A DNA stretch of 64,000 nt from Sapria himalayana (lineage: Eukaryota > Streptophyta > Magnoliopsida > Malpighiales > Rafflesiaceae), in contig JAREIK010003372.1 in NCBI GenBank assembly GCA_029783825.1, forward strand, positions 1 to 64,000, written 5' to 3'. The position numbers and the translations under genes were made by a program. Position 1 is the stretch's first letter. The number at the start of each line of letters is the position of its first letter. Under the pieces are notes generated by a model that was not told where the DNA came from, searched no databases, and saw nothing but the letters and a program-made list of their open reading frames with translations. Of the stretch, positions 37,270-52,500 are shown one piece after another.

Positions 37270-37298
37270 CCTAGCTATATGAGATTTTTCTTGTAGTG
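37270..37298 (-). repeat. CACTA 3' terminal inverted repeat
   Basis: Ends GAGATTTTTCTTGTAGTG; the complement begins CACTACAAGAAAAATCTCAT. The flanking AAT (37299-37301) repeats the AAT before the 5' end. Confidence 0.93.
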
Positions 37299-37301
37299 AA
37301 T

Positions 37302-40300
37302 GATAGATAAATAGATAGACAGATCAGATAGATATATAGATAGATAGATAGATAGATAGATAGAGTATTAAATAGATATACACATAGACATAAAGTTACA
37401 CAAAAAGATAGATAGATAGTCAGATTGATAGGCATATATAAAGACATATATATGATAGATAAACAGATAGATAGACACTATGATAGATAGATAAATAGAT
37501 AAATAAATAGATGGACAATTGGATAGATAGATAGATAAACAAATAACGAAAAAGATAGACAAATAGATAGATAGGCAAATAGACAGATAGATAAATAGAT
37601 AAATAGATATAAAGATAAATAAATAAATAACACACATATTGATTAACAAATATACAGACAAATAGATAGACGGGTAAATAGATAGATAGACAGACAGACA
37701 GACAGATAGATATATAGATATATAGAAATATAGAAAAATAGGTAGATTATTAGACAGACAGATAGATTGATTGATTGATTGATAGTTACAAAGATATATA
37801 GACAGATTGATAAATTGATTGATAGAAAGATAAATAAACAAATAAACCTACACATAGATAGATAAATAGATAAAAAGATAGACAAACATATAGACATATA
37901 GACATGCAAATGCAAATAGATAGATAGATAAATAGATAGATAGACTAACTGATAGAGATGCAAATAGCAAAATAGATAAACTAATAGATAGGCAGATAGA
38001 TAGACATATAGATAAACATATAGATAAATAGATAGGAAAGATAGATATATTTATAGATAGTTAGATAGATAGATAGAGAAATAGATACAATGATTGATAG
38101 TTTGATTGATATATCGATTGATAGACATAATGATATGCATATTGATAGACAAATTAATTGACAGATAGATAGATATATTGATAGACAAATAGATAGATAG
38201 ATTGATAGACAAATATATAGATAAAAGATAGAGAGATAGAAAGATAGACACATAGATAGAACTATAGATAGATAGTAAGATAGATAAATAGAATGATACA
38301 TATAAAGATTATTAGACAAATAGATAGATAGATAGAGAGATATGGAGATAGAGATATAGATAGATAGATAGAGAGATATGGAGATAGAGATATAGATAGA
38401 TAGATAGAAATATAGAAAAATATATAGATAGATAGATAGGTTGATTGATAGATCGAATGATATAAAAATTCATAAACAAATAGATAGACAGATAGTTATA
38501 TACTTAGATCGAGAGATAGATAGAAAGATAAATAGATAGATATATTGACAGATAGAGAGAGAGGTAGATAGACAAACAGATAGACAAATAGGTATAAAGA
38601 AATATATATAGATAGACAGATTGATAGATAGATAAATAAATAGACAAATTGACACACAAATAGACATATAGTTAGACAGACAGACGGATAGATATACAAA
38701 TAGATAATTAGTCAGGTTATTATATAGATAGATAGACATATAGATAGATAGATAGATTGATTGATTCATAGATAGATATATAATTTGATAATTTGATTGA
38801 GAACTAGATATAAAAAAAGACGAATAGATAGATAAATAATTAGACAGACAAATAGACAAAAAGTTTGACAGACAGACCAATAGACATACAAATAGATAGC
38901 TAGCTAGCTAGCAAGATAGACATATAGATTGATAGATAGATAGATAGATAGACATTTACATAGATAGAGAAATAGATTGATAGATAAATAGAAAAAGACA
39001 TAGATAGATTGATAGAAAGATAGATAATTTGATTTATAGAAAGATTGATAAATAGATTAATATATAGATTGATAGGCATATTGATAGACAAATTGATAGA
39101 TATATTGATAGATATATTGATAGATAGATTAATAGATAGATTGATATACATATTGAAAGACAAATAGATAGACAGATTGATAGACATATATATAGATAAA
39201 TAGATAGATAGACAGATAAATAGACTTATAGATAGATAGATGGATAAATAAATTATTAGACATTAGTTAGATAAATTGATATATAGATAGACAGACAGAT
39301 AAATAGATAGATAGATAAAAAGATAGACAGATAGATAGATATATAGATAGATAGATATATATATATATATATATAGGAAATTATTTGAAATTCAAATAGA
39401 TTAAAAGATAGAAAAAAGATAGGCAAATAGAAAATAGATAGACAGATAATCAGACAGATAGATAAAGAGATAGATAAAAAGATAAATAGAATTATAGATT
39501 AACAAATAGATAGACATAAAGAGAGATATGCCGATAGATTGAAAGATATACACACACATAGATACATAAATAGATAAAGAGATAGACTAATAGATGAACA
39601 GATAGACAGATAGACAGACAGACAGACAGATAGATACATAGACATACAGATAGACGAATAGATTGATTAATACATAGACATACAAATAGACAGACATATA
39701 GAAAAATAGATACACGGATTGATAGACAAAATGATAGATTCATAGATAGATTTATAGACTTATTGAAAGAAAAATAGATAGATAGATTATTAGATTGATA
39801 GATAGAGAGATAGATAGACAACAAGATATATATATATATGGATATATAGAAAGATAGATATTTAGATAATTGGATAAATAGACATATAGATTACAAATAG
39901 ATAGATAGATAGATAAATAGAAAGAGTGTCAGATAGATAGATAGACAGACAGATAGACAGATAAATTTATAGATAGATACAAAGATAGATAGACATATAG
40001 ATACATAGGTAGATATGCAGAAAGAAAGAGAGACAGATAGATATATCGATAGATAAATAGATAGACAAATAGTTAGAAAATAGATAGATAGATAGATACA
40101 CACACACACACACATAAAGATAGACATATATATATAGACTAATAGTAAGACATATAGATAGACATAGATATATATAGATAGATAGATAGATAGAAAAAAA
40201 GTAGATAGATAGATAGATACATAGAAATAAAGAAAGAAATATAGAAAGATTGATAGATAGATAAAAAGTTAGATATACATATAGATTGATAGATAAATAG

Positions 40301-41874
40301 ATAGAAAGGTAAATAGATATATTAATATTAACAGATAGATAGATAGATATAAAAATAGGTAGATATATAGATAGATAGATAGATAGAAAGACAGACAGAT
40401 AGATAGATAAATTGATATTTAGATAGATAGACACATAAATTGATTGATAGATAGATATATAGATAGATTGATAGACAAATAGATAGACATATATATATAT
40501 ATATATATAAATAGAAAGATAGTTATTTAGAGAGATAGTTAGACATAAAGATAAATAAATAGATAGATAGATAGATTGATACATAGACAGATAAAAAGAT
40601 ATATAGATGGATAGTCAGATAGAGAGATAGACAGAAAGATAGACATATAGATTGATTGATTGATTGATTGAGTGATTGATTGATTGATAGAAAGTTATTT
40701 AAAAAGGCATATGGCTAGAATGATTGATAGAGAAATTAATATAAAGATTAATAGATAGATTTATATATAGATTGATAGAAAGTTTGATATACAAAATAAA
40801 AGACAAATAGATAGAAAGATAGATACACATATTGATAGAAATGTATATAGATAAATAGAAAGACAGATTATTAGATTGATAGATATATTGATAGACATAT
40901 AGTAAGATTGAAAAATAGATAGATATAAAGTTGATAGATAAATAGAAAAAAAAATAGCAAGAAAGTATGACATATAAATAGACAGATAGACATACAAATA
41001 GACAAATAGATAAACAGACAAATAGAAAGAATGATAGATAGTTAGATAAATAGATAGATAAAAAGGTAGATAGACACATAGATAGACTAACAAATAAACA
41101 GACAGATATTCAAATAGATATACAGTTAGATAGTTAGAATGATTGACAGAAAGATGGATAAATAGATAGATATAAAAATAGATAGATAATTAGATAGATT
41201 GATAGAAAAAAAGAGACATATAAATAGACAAATCATATAGATAGATAGATAGATTGATTGACAAATAGATAAATAGATTGATTGATTGATAGAAAGTTAG
41301 TTAGAGAGAAAGATTGATAGATAAAATGATAGACAAATAGATTTATAGATTGGTCGATAAAAAGATAGGTATACATATAGATAAACAAATAAATAGATAG
41401 ATAGATAGACAGATAGACAAATTGATTCATAAATAGATAGATAGATAGATAGATATATACATAGATAGACAAATATATATAAAGATAGATATATGCTTAG
41501 ATTAGACAAATAGATTAACAAAAAGATAATTAGATAGTTAGACAGATAGATACATAAATAAATAGATCGATTATTAGATAGACAGACAAATAAATAGATA
41601 GATAGTATAATATATATATTCACATTTAGATAGATAGATTTAGAGAGAGATAAACAGATAGATAGATAGATAAATAAATAGATAGATGGATAGAAAGCTA
41701 GTTATAGGAATAAAAATAAAAATATATAAACAGAAAGAAAGAATGAAATATAGATAAAAAAGAAAGATAGACTTATTGATAGATATATAGATAAATAGAA
41801 AGATAGACATATATATATGCAGATAGATAGAATAGAAAGATAAAAGATATATAGACTAACAAATATATAAATAG

Positions 41875-41913
<39 letters not shown>

Positions 41914-42629
41914 TAGATACAGAAATAGAGAGATAGAAAGATAGATAAAAAGACAAAAAAAAGACATATTAGTAAATAGGTAGATAGCCAAATAAAGATA
42001 TAGAGAAATAGATAGAAAGATATACATATATATAGGTAGATAAACATATATATAGATAGATAGATAGACATAAAGTTAAAAAAATAGATAGATAGATAAA
42101 TATAATGATAGACATATAGATAAACAAATAGACATATAGGTAAAAAGTCAGATAGACAGACAAATAGATAGATAGATCAACAGGCAGATAGATAGAAAAA
42201 CAGACAAATGGATATGTAAATAGATAGACTGAAAGATAGACAAACAGATAGAAAGATAGTTAGATACACATATAGACATACAAATAGACAGGTAGATAGG
42301 CAAATAGAAAAACAAAGAGATATACAATTTGATAGAATGATAAATAGATAGAAAGTAAGATAGATAGATAAATAGATTAACTGATAGATAGATAGATAGA
42401 CAAATGGATAAACAGATAGATATACAGATATATAGATAGAAAGAGAGATGACAGATATATAGAAAAATAGATAGACAGAAGTATATAAAAATAGATAGAC
42501 AAATAGATAAACATGTAGATAGACAGATAATAGACAAATATATATACATATAGATAGACAAATAGATAGGTAGATAGATTGACAGATAGATATACAAATA
42601 GATAGATAGGCAGATAGACAAATAGATAG

Positions 42630-42692
<63 letters not shown>

Positions 42693-45600
42693 TTTATAGA
42701 TAGATAAAAAGTTAGACAGATAAATAGACATAGATAGACAGATATTAATATATATAGATAGACATATAGATAGACAGATAGATAATCAATTGATAGATAG
42801 ATAGATAGATAGATGTATAGATAGACAGATAAATTGATAGATTTATAGATATTTAGATAGATAATCTGATAAAAGGATAGATAGATAGATAGATAGATAG
42901 ACAGATAAATAGATAAATAGAGAGATTGAGAGATTGAAACAGAGACAAAAAGATTGATATATAGATAGATAGATAGATAGACAAACAAAAAGATAGATAG
43001 ATAGATATATAGTTTGATAGAAAGATTGTTAAATAGAATGATAGACAAATAAATGGATAGATTTATAGACAGACAAGATAGTTAAATGGATTGATAAATA
43101 GATAGATATATAGATAGATAAATAGATAAACAAATAGATAGAAATATATATAGAAATATATTTATATAGGTATAGATACATTAATATATAGATAGATTGA
43201 TTGATAGTTATATAGATAGATAAAAGATAATTAAACAGATAGATAGACACATAGGTACACAGATTGATAGACAGATAGATAGTCATATAGATAGAAATAT
43301 AGGTATATAGATAAATAGATAGATAGATAGACATATAGATCGATAGATAGATAGTTAGATAGATTAATAGATAGATAGACAGATAGATAAACTGTCAGAT
43401 AGATAGAAAGATAGGTACATAGATAGACAAATATATAGACAGATGGATATTGAGATGATAGATTGATTGATAGATAGATTAATAATTAGATTGATAGATA
43501 GAATTATAGACACTTTGATAGATAGATAGACAGATATAAAGTTAGATAGATAGATATAAAGATAGATAAATAGATAAATAAATAAATAAATAGATAAATA
43601 AATAGACAAATAGATAGATATAAAGATAAAAAGATAGAAAGATAGTTAGAAAGATATATAGATAAATATATAGACATATTTATAGAGAGATCGATAGATA
43701 GATTGTTAGACTGATGATAGAAAGATAGATATATAAAGAAATCTTTAGACATATTTAAACCATGATCGATAAATAGATTGATAGATAAATAGTAATACAG
43801 ATAGATAAATAGTTAGATAAAAAGATAGAAAGATAGATAGACAGATATATAAACAAATAGATAGACGGATAGATATACATATAGATTGCTATATAGATAG
43901 AAAAATAATTATACAAACAGAAAGATATAAAGAAAGAAAGAAAGATAGATATATAGATAGACAAATAGATATAGAGTTAGATAAATAAATAGATATATAG
44001 ATAGATAAATAGTTTGAAAGATTGTTAAACAAAAAGATAGTCAAATAAATAGAAATATTTATAAACCGATCAAGAGATAAATAGTTAGACAAATATATAA
44101 ATATTTAGAGAGATAGATTGAAAGATAGATAGATAAATCAATAGATAGATAGATATACATTTATATAGTTATATAGATGCAAAATAGTTAGACAAATATA
44201 TAGATTGATAGTTAGTTAGTTAGATAGATTTAAAGATATATATATATAGACAGATATATAGACAGACAGATAGATAGATAATCATATAGATAGATAGATT
44301 GACAGAAATATAGCTAGATATATACTTAGATAGTTAGGTAGATAGAAACAAAATAGAGAGGTAAATAGACATATAGAATGGTAGATAATTAGATAGCTAT
44401 ATAGATTGATAGGTAGATATATAGATAGACAAATAGATAAACAAAATGATAGAAAGAAAGATATACAAATAGATAGATAGATAGATTGACAGAAATATTT
44501 AAAGATAGATAGACAAATAGATATATAGATAGATATATATATATATATATAAACATATAAATAGATAGATAGACAGATAGATAACTAGATAGATAGATAA
44601 ATAAATAAAAATATTGATAGACAGAGAAATAAATAGATAGATATACAGTTAAATAGATCGATAGATAGAGAGAGAGATAGACAGAGAGAGAGATAGACAA
44701 ATAGATAGATAGGTAAAAGTTAGATAGATTGTCAGATAGATAAATACATAGATAGATAGATAGATATACAGATAGATAGATAGACAGATAGATATATAGA
44801 TAGATAGAAAATTGATACACAAATAGATAGAAAGATTGATAGATTTATAGATAAACAGATGGATAGATAGATAGATAAATAAATAATAGATAGATATACA
44901 GATATAAAGAAAGAAAGAAAGATAGATAGATATATAGATAGATAGATAGACAGACAGATAGTTAGTTAGTTAGTTAGATTGATAGATAGATAGACAAAAA
45001 ATTAGATAGATAGATATATAGATAGCTAGATAGATAAACAAATATATAGGTAGATATCTACACAGATAGTTTAACAGATAGATAGTTATATTTAAAGATA
45101 GTTAGAAAAAATGTTTGATAGATATATAGATAAATTAATTGACATATTTATTAACAGGTCAATAGACAAATATTTAGATAGATTAATAAATAGATAGATA
45201 TACCGATAGATAGAAAGATTGATATACAAATATATAGATAGAAAGATAGATAGATTGACATATTAACATATACTTATACATATAAATAGATAGACACATA
45301 GATAGACAGATCAATAGACAGATAGCTAGAAACATAGGTATGCATATAGATAGATAGATAAGTAGATAGATAAATGTATATATAGATAGATGGATAGATA
45401 GTAAAATAGATTGATAGATATATGATTAGACAGACAGACATATAGACAGATAGATAGAAAGATAGATAGATAGTCAGATAGAAAGAACGAAAAGTAGATA
45501 GTTAAATAAATAGACATATAGATAGATATTCAGATTAATAGAGAATTTGATAGAAAGATTGATAATTAGATTGATACATAGATTGATAGACAAATTGATA

Positions 45601-48600
45601 GACATATTAATAGATAAATAATAGATAGATACATAGATAGCTATATAGATAGACAAATAGATAGATAGATAGATAGACAGATAGGTAGACAGATAGTAAG
45701 ATAGATATTCAAATAGATATATAGATAGATAGATAGATAAAAATATAGTTAGACAAATATATAAAAAAATATATAAACATATTTATAGAGAGATTGATAA
45801 ACAGATATTTAGAAAAATAGCTAGAAAGATAGAGAGATATATAGACAAATATATAAAGATATTTTTAGACAAATCTATAGACAGATCGATATATAGACAG
45901 CTAGATAGATAAATAGATAGATAGAAAGATAGATAGATAAACATATACATAGACTAATAGAGAGATAGATAGATATATAGAAAGATAGTTTTTTAGATAG
46001 GCAAATAATTAGACGAACACATAGATAAATAGATAGATAGACGTATAGATAGTGCGAGAGATAGATAAATATATAGATATATAATTAGTTTGAAAGATTT
46101 TTAGACAAGTAGTTATTTAAATAAATATACATTTTATAGAAAAATTGATAGACAAATAGTCAGACAAATAGATAAATATATAGATATATAGATAAATAAA
46201 TAGATACAGAGATAGATACACAAATTGATAGATAAATAAATATACATATAGATTGTTAGAAAGAAACAAAATAATTAGAAATATAGATAGATATATTGTC
46301 ATATAAATAGAAAAATTGATAAATATATATTTAGACAGATAGATATAGAAATCAATAAATAGATATTTAGACAAATAGATATCAAAATAGATAGAAAGTC
46401 TAATAGATAGATAGATTCATAGATAGTTAGATAGATGGATATATAGATACATATATAGACATATAGTCAGATATATCGATAGATATATATTTAAATAGTC
46501 ATATAAATATACAAATTGATAGACAAAGTAATATAAATATTAATAGACAGATTGATAGGCAGATTAATAGATAGATTGATAGATAGATTAATAGATAGGT
46601 AAGATGACTTATTGATAGACAAATACATATACATATTGATATATATGTACATAGATAGATAGATATTATTAGATAGATTGATAGACAAATTGATAGAAAG
46701 ATAGATAGACATATTGATATACAGATAGAAAGACAAATAGATAGATAGATAGATTTTTAAATAGATAGATAGATAAATAAATAAATAGATAGATAAATAG
46801 ATAAATAGATCGATATATAGATAGTTAGAAAGATAGAAATATAGATAAAGAGATATATAGATAGATAGTTAGTTAGTTAGTCAAAAAGTAAGAAAGATTG
46901 ATATATAGATACATAGAAAGATAGACATATAGATAAATATAAAAATAAATAGTAGATAGATTGACAAAAAAATATATTATATAGATATACAGACATGTAG
47001 AAAGATAGATAGACAGATTGACAAAAATATAGACAAATTGATATATAGATAGTGAAATAGACATACAAATAGATAGATATATATACAGACATATAGATAG
47101 ACACATAGATAGACTGGGAAACAGATAGATAGATAGATAGACAAAGACATAGATAGATTGATAGATAGATAGATAAATAGATAAATAGATAGACAGATAG
47201 ATAGACAGAAAGATATACAAATAGATAAACAGATTTAAAGACAAACATATAGATAGATAAATAGATTTATAGATATAAAATGGGATAGACACACAAATAG
47301 ATAGAGAGATTGATAGATATATAGAAAGATAGATTTACATATCGATAGATAGATAGATAAAAGATAGATAAATAGATAGATAGATAGATTAACAGATAGA
47401 TAGATAGATAGACAGAAACGAATATAGATATATAGACATATTATAGATGGATAGATAAAAAGATTGATAGATGTATTGATCGAAAGATAGATCGACAGAT
47501 ATAAAATATAGATAGATAGATAAATAAATAAATAGATAGATAGATAGATAGATAAACAAATAGATATACAGATTATTAGATAGATAGATAGATAGAAAAA
47601 TAGATATACAGATTGATAGATATATTTATAGCCAAGTCAATAGATAGAAAGAAAGATAAAAAGAAAGATTGATAGATAGATAGATGACAGATATATAGAC
47701 ATATATAGATAGATATACAGGTAGATAGATCAATGGATAGATAGATAGATAGATTGACAGATAGATAGGTAGATTAATAAATATATTGATTGATAGTTAG
47801 ATAAACAGATATATAGATAGACACATTGATTGATTGATTGATTGAAATATTGTTAGACTTATATATAGAAAAATAAATATACATATTTAAATATAGTTAC
47901 ATTAACATATAGTTCAATTTATAAATAGATAGATAGATAGGTAGGTAGATAAATAGACAAATACATAGACTGATTGATAGACAGTTATATAGATAAATAG
48001 ATAGATAGACACATAAATAGACAGATCAATGAACATACACATTAATAGATAGATACAGAGATAAATAAATAGATAGAAAGATGGTTAGATGGATATATAG
48101 ATAAATAGATAGAAAATTAAATAAATATTTTGATGGATAGATAAATAGATAAATAGTCAAATATATAGATAGATAGGTAGACAGTCAAATAAACAAATAG
48201 AAAATTAAATTGATAATCAAATTGATAATCAGATTGATAATTAGATCTATTGATATAATGATAGAAAGATTGATTAACATATATATAGACAAATAGATAG
48301 ATAGATAGACACATAGATAGATAGATAGATATAAAATTAAATAGAAATATTTTTATATAGATTGATAGATAGATAGTTAGATGGATATATAAATAGATCC
48401 GTAGATACATAGATAGATATATAAATATACCGATAGATAGTTAGATAGATGGGCAAATAGTTAGATAGAAAAATAGATAGAGAGATAAACAAATAAATAT
48501 ATAGATAGATAGATAGATAGATAGACACAGAGATAGATAAATCAATAGATAGATAACTAGACAGATAAATAGAGAGATAGATAGAGAGATGGATAGATAG

Positions 48601-50545
48601 ACAGATATATAAACAAATAGATAGATGGATAGATAGATAGAAAGATAGACAAATATATATATAGTTAGATAGATAGTCATATAGACATAAAGATAGGCAG
48701 ATAAATAGACAAATAAATAGACATATAGATAGACAGATAGGTAGACATATAAATAGATAGAAAGATAGTTAGATTGATATATTGATTTATAGACATATTG
48801 ATATATAGATTGATAGACATATTGATTGATTGATTGATAGATAGATTTAACGATAGATTTATAGATAAATTAATAAACAGATTTATAAATAGTTTGATAG
48901 ATTCATTAATAGATAGATAGATAGATTGATTGATAAAAAGAATGATAGGCAGAGAGATATAGAGATTGATATACATATAGATACATAGAAAAATAGATAG
49001 ATAAATATATAGATAGATATATAAATTGATAGATTGATTGATAAATAGATTTTTAGATATATAGAAAGATAAATAGAAAGATAGATAGATTGATAGATAG
49101 ATTAACAGATAGATTAATAGATAGAGAGAGAGAGTTAGAAAGATACATAGACAAATAGGTAGATTGAAAGATAGACATATAGATAGATGGATTTATAGAT
49201 AGATTGATAGACATATAAATAGATAAATAGATAGATTGATGGACAGGTTGATAGACAAATTGACAAATAGTTAGATAGATAAGCAGGTTGAATAGAAGAT
49301 TGATAAATATATACATAGATAGATAGATATATAAAATTTTACCTAGATAAATATAAAAATAGATAGAGAGATAGATGAACAAATAGATAGACACTTATAC
49401 AAATAGATAGATAGACATATATATAGACTGATAAATTGGAAAATTGATAGAAAGATAGATAGACATATAGATAGACAAATTGACTGGCAGGTAGATAGAT
49501 AGAATGATAGACATATAGAATGATAGATAGATAAATAAATAGTTTATTGTCATATAGATATAGATAAATAGATAGACAAATAGACATATATACAGACAGA
49601 CAAATAGATAGACAGATAGACATAAAATATAAGATAGATAGATATAAATATATAATATATATATATATAAATATACAAATAGATAGACTGATAGAAAGAT
49701 AGATAAATATATACACAAATAGACAGACAAATAAATACATAAATAGAAATACAAATAGAAAGATACATAGTTAGCTGGATAGATAGATGGATATATATAT
49801 GGATAGATTGTTGTATAGATAGAAAAATAGATAGAAGGATCGAAAAATCAATAGATAAATAGATAAATCATTGGATAGGTAAATGGACTGATATAAGGAT
49901 AGATAGATTGATAAATAGACTGAAAAATTGACAGATATATACTGATAGATAGATGGATACATAAACATATAGATATACTGATAGATAAACAAATCAATAT
50001 ATAGATAGATAAACATATAGATAGACAGATCAATAGATATACAATTTGGTAGACAAATTGATAGGCAAATAGATAGATAGATATATAGATATATAAATAG
50101 ACAGATAGATAGTCAGATAGTTAGACATATCAATAGATAAGTTGTTAGATATATAAATAGACAAATAAATAGACATATAGTTAGACAGATATATAAACAA
50201 ATTGATAGACTGATCCTTAGACAGATACTTAGATAGATAGATAAATAGATAGATAGACAGATATATAGAAAAATAAAAAAAAATAAAGATAGATGGATTG
50301 ATAAATAGAGAGATAGAAAAATAGATAGACATATATATATATATATATAGATAAACAGATACATAGATAGATAAATAGATAGATATATAAATAGAAAGAT
50401 AGATAGATACACTTATATATAAATAGATAGGGAGATATATATTAAGATTATTAGACAAATATATTTATAGATAGATAGATAGATATATAGATAAAAAGAT
50501 ATCTAGATAGACAAATCAATAGACTAATAGATAAACAAATAGGTT
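37302..50545 (+). repeat. Degenerate GATA array, block 3 (13.2 kb)
   Basis: The longest uninterrupted array in the window, with the same strand polarity as the other blocks. Local features: a 36-bp duplication (GAGAGATATGGAGATAGAGA at 38335 and 38371), a TA run at 39356-39375, a GATT run at 40650-40690, a CA run at 41878-41911 and a TA run at 42638-42690. All ORFs on the minus strand are artefacts of TATC units. No gene, tRNA or insertion is seen. Confidence 0.95.
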
Positions 50546-50960
50546 CATGCTACAAGAAGAATCATAAATTGCAAGAGAAATTTTTCTTGCCCCTTAGGCT
50601 TCTTCGTTGCTAAAATAAAATAATGACGAATTAACGATGTGAATTATCCCAGCTAATGTGCTCATCACAAAATATTAACAATAAAAAAATTTTTTAGCAA
50701 ATTTTATAATGATGGAAATTTCCTAGCTAATTACATTTTTTCCCTTGCTAATTTTAATCTTAATTAAGAATAATAATTAATAATTTTCAACTAAATAGGC
50801 ATAGAATCATCCTTTGCAAAATTAGTAAGGGAAAAATCCTTAGCTATTTTTATTCCAAATCTATTTTCACAATTTTATTTTGTACATAAAATTTCATTAC
50901 ATATTTTTAATATTTTATATTAAATTAAATTTAAACATATACTATGAACCATTTTTTATA
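50546..50960 (-). mobile_element. Decayed CACTA 3' end, reversed
   Basis: Begins CATGCTACAAGAAGAATC, which reads as the CACTACAAG terminus with an extra TG and substitutions. The next 400 bases match 3912-4330 throughout (GTTGCTAAAATA, TAATGTGCTCATC, TTTCCTAGCTAA, TTTTTCCCTTGCTAA, AGGGAAAAATCC, ATTACATATTTTTAA). A minus-strand ORF2 scrap at 51130-51240 sets the orientation. No opposite terminus is visible before 60841, so the element is truncated or rearranged. Confidence 0.8.
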
Positions 50961-51129
50961 ATTAATAAAAACCAAAAACAATTCATAAATAATTATGATA
51001 CAAAAGATGTTTGGTTAAAACAAAAACTTAACATTGGTATATAATCATTTAAAACTAAATCATCATCTTCATCATTAGCTTGTTAATTTGTGCATGACTC
51101 TCCTACGTGGGTACTCTGCTTGATTTTGG
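50961..51129 (-). repeat. CACTA 3' internal segment, duplicated at 54183-54315
   Basis: The stretch with ACCAAAAACAATTCATAAAT, TGATACAAAAG, TGGTTAAAACAAAAAC and CATCTTCATCATTAGCT recurs about 3.2 kb downstream at 54183-54315 in the same orientation, and a fainter version lies at 4300-4420. This shows that two copies of the same CACTA tail lie in this block. Confidence 0.7.
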
Positions 51130-51240
51130 TGTGCTATCTTTCTCATCAAGGCTGCTAACTGTGACTCCATATAGGTCATCTACTATTGCATTGCATTCTT
51201 CATTTCTTTCATCTCATCATTTACTTCTTTAATTTTCTTG
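51130..51240 (-). pseudogene. C-terminal scrap of the CACTA Transposase_24 gene
   Basis: On the minus strand the translation runs KIKEVNDEMKEMKNAMQ, two stops, MTYMESQLAA. It is the same coiled-coil tail as in the element at 21561-37298 (MKEIKDIKKTMQ, two stops, MSYMESQLAE). Both copies therefore carry two adjacent TAG codons at the same place. It lies only about 580 bases from the CACTA end, whereas in the complete element 3.4 kb, mostly triplet modules, separates the two. Confidence 0.75.
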
Positions 51241-52130
51241 CATATACATCAATTTAAACTTAAATGATAAGAAGGATGGAAACTAAATAATTTAGCAAAA
51301 ATTATAGATACGACCATCACTTATATAGCATTTACCAATATGCATGATAAATTGTGACTGAAAGAATTATGGAATTTTGTGGTACATATATAGCATTTAC
51401 CAATCATTGTGCATAATTTCATCCATAAACAAATATTGACGCAGGCAATAATATTGATGCTATCTGATATGTCTTTTCTTCCTATAATATCAACATTATA
51501 TTAATAATATTTGTATTTACATATTCATAAGATACCAAAACGTTCCTAATTGACACCAAGAGTAGACGAGTGTCACTCACTAATACACCCCAAACTTTCT
51601 GTAAACTTTTTTAGCTTCTCCTCCTTTTATGCTATTGTGCATGCCTAGTTTGCACAGTATGAGTTAGGATTTGGTACAGAGTAAGGGGCACAAAATTGCT
51701 TATTTAAGCAACCCTCAATTGAAATGAAACAACTAGTGATACTAGGGCACAATGGTCACCTTTATTTTCTTCAAAAAAATAGTTACAACATATCTAGCAC
51801 CAAAGGTAGTGCACATGTGCACTATGTTGTTTTAGTGCACATGTAGACTACGTTGTTATAAAGTACATGTTCTATCTCTAAAAACATTCAAAAATACTTA
51901 CAAAAATAAAAGATTTTGTAGATTATACGATGGATCAATTACCGCAAAAAAAGGCATAACTAACTTCCAGATTTTCTGTAATGGGAGAAACATGTAGATG
52001 GCTATGAAGCCATTTTTTATTTGTCATGTGCTGCAAACGGCTGATTGACCCACTTTTGATTAAATCCCCTTGCTTTAAACCTGTCACTTATAGTTCATGC
52101 CTAACAATCTAGAAAGGGAATCTCACTTCA
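51241..52130. other. Unassigned CACTA-derived stretch
   Basis: No gene seen. The part at 51262-51330 matches the 391-bp repeat units at 54376 onward, and 51395-51440 recurs at 53008-53054 (GCATTTACCAATCATT). GTGCACATG occurs as a palindromic pair at about 51811 and again near 51835. Confidence 0.5.
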
Positions 52131-52134
52131 TATA

Positions 52135-52260
52135 TACATGTATGTGTATATATGAATATGTATATGTCTATATTTATATCTATACATATCTATGTGTACA
52201 TATGTATATATGCCTACCTAATTATGTGTGTGTGGAATGACTATTAAGACATTTCTAGTG

Positions 52261-52306
<46 letters not shown>

Positions 52307-52500
52307 CATGTATGTACATGTGTATCTGTGAATTTGTAGATGTGCATTTGTATATATGATATGTCCACACAACACACACATATATACATATGTATCTTAG
52401 TGAGTATAAATGTATTTATCTATGCATGTCAAACACATATATGTGCTGTGTGCAAGTGTATGTAAATTCGTATACATGCACACATGCATGTGTATTGGGT
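52135..52500. repeat. TATG/TG/TA microsatellite patch
   Basis: Words such as ATGTATATGT and TGTGTATATATG surround a TA run of about 40 bases at 52263-52302. There is no coding content. Confidence 0.85.

Larger units (their letters stand above)
21561..37298 (+). mobile_element. Complete CACTA (En/Spm) DNA transposon, 15.7 kb
   Basis: Both ends carry the CACTACAAGAAAAAT terminal inverted repeat, and AAT flanks the element on both sides (21558-21560 and 37299-37301): the 3-bp target duplication typical of the superfamily. Order inside: 5' repeat, 50-bp subterminal repeats, AT-rich 5' region, ATAACTATAT block, (CT)n tract, TNP2 transposase, Transposase_24 gene, two triplet modules, 3' subterminal repeats. 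Both genes carry stops and frameshifts, so the element is non-autonomous now. The perfect duplication and near-matching ends suggest its transposition is recent relative to the decay of its genes. It inserted into the GATA array. Confidence 0.93.
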
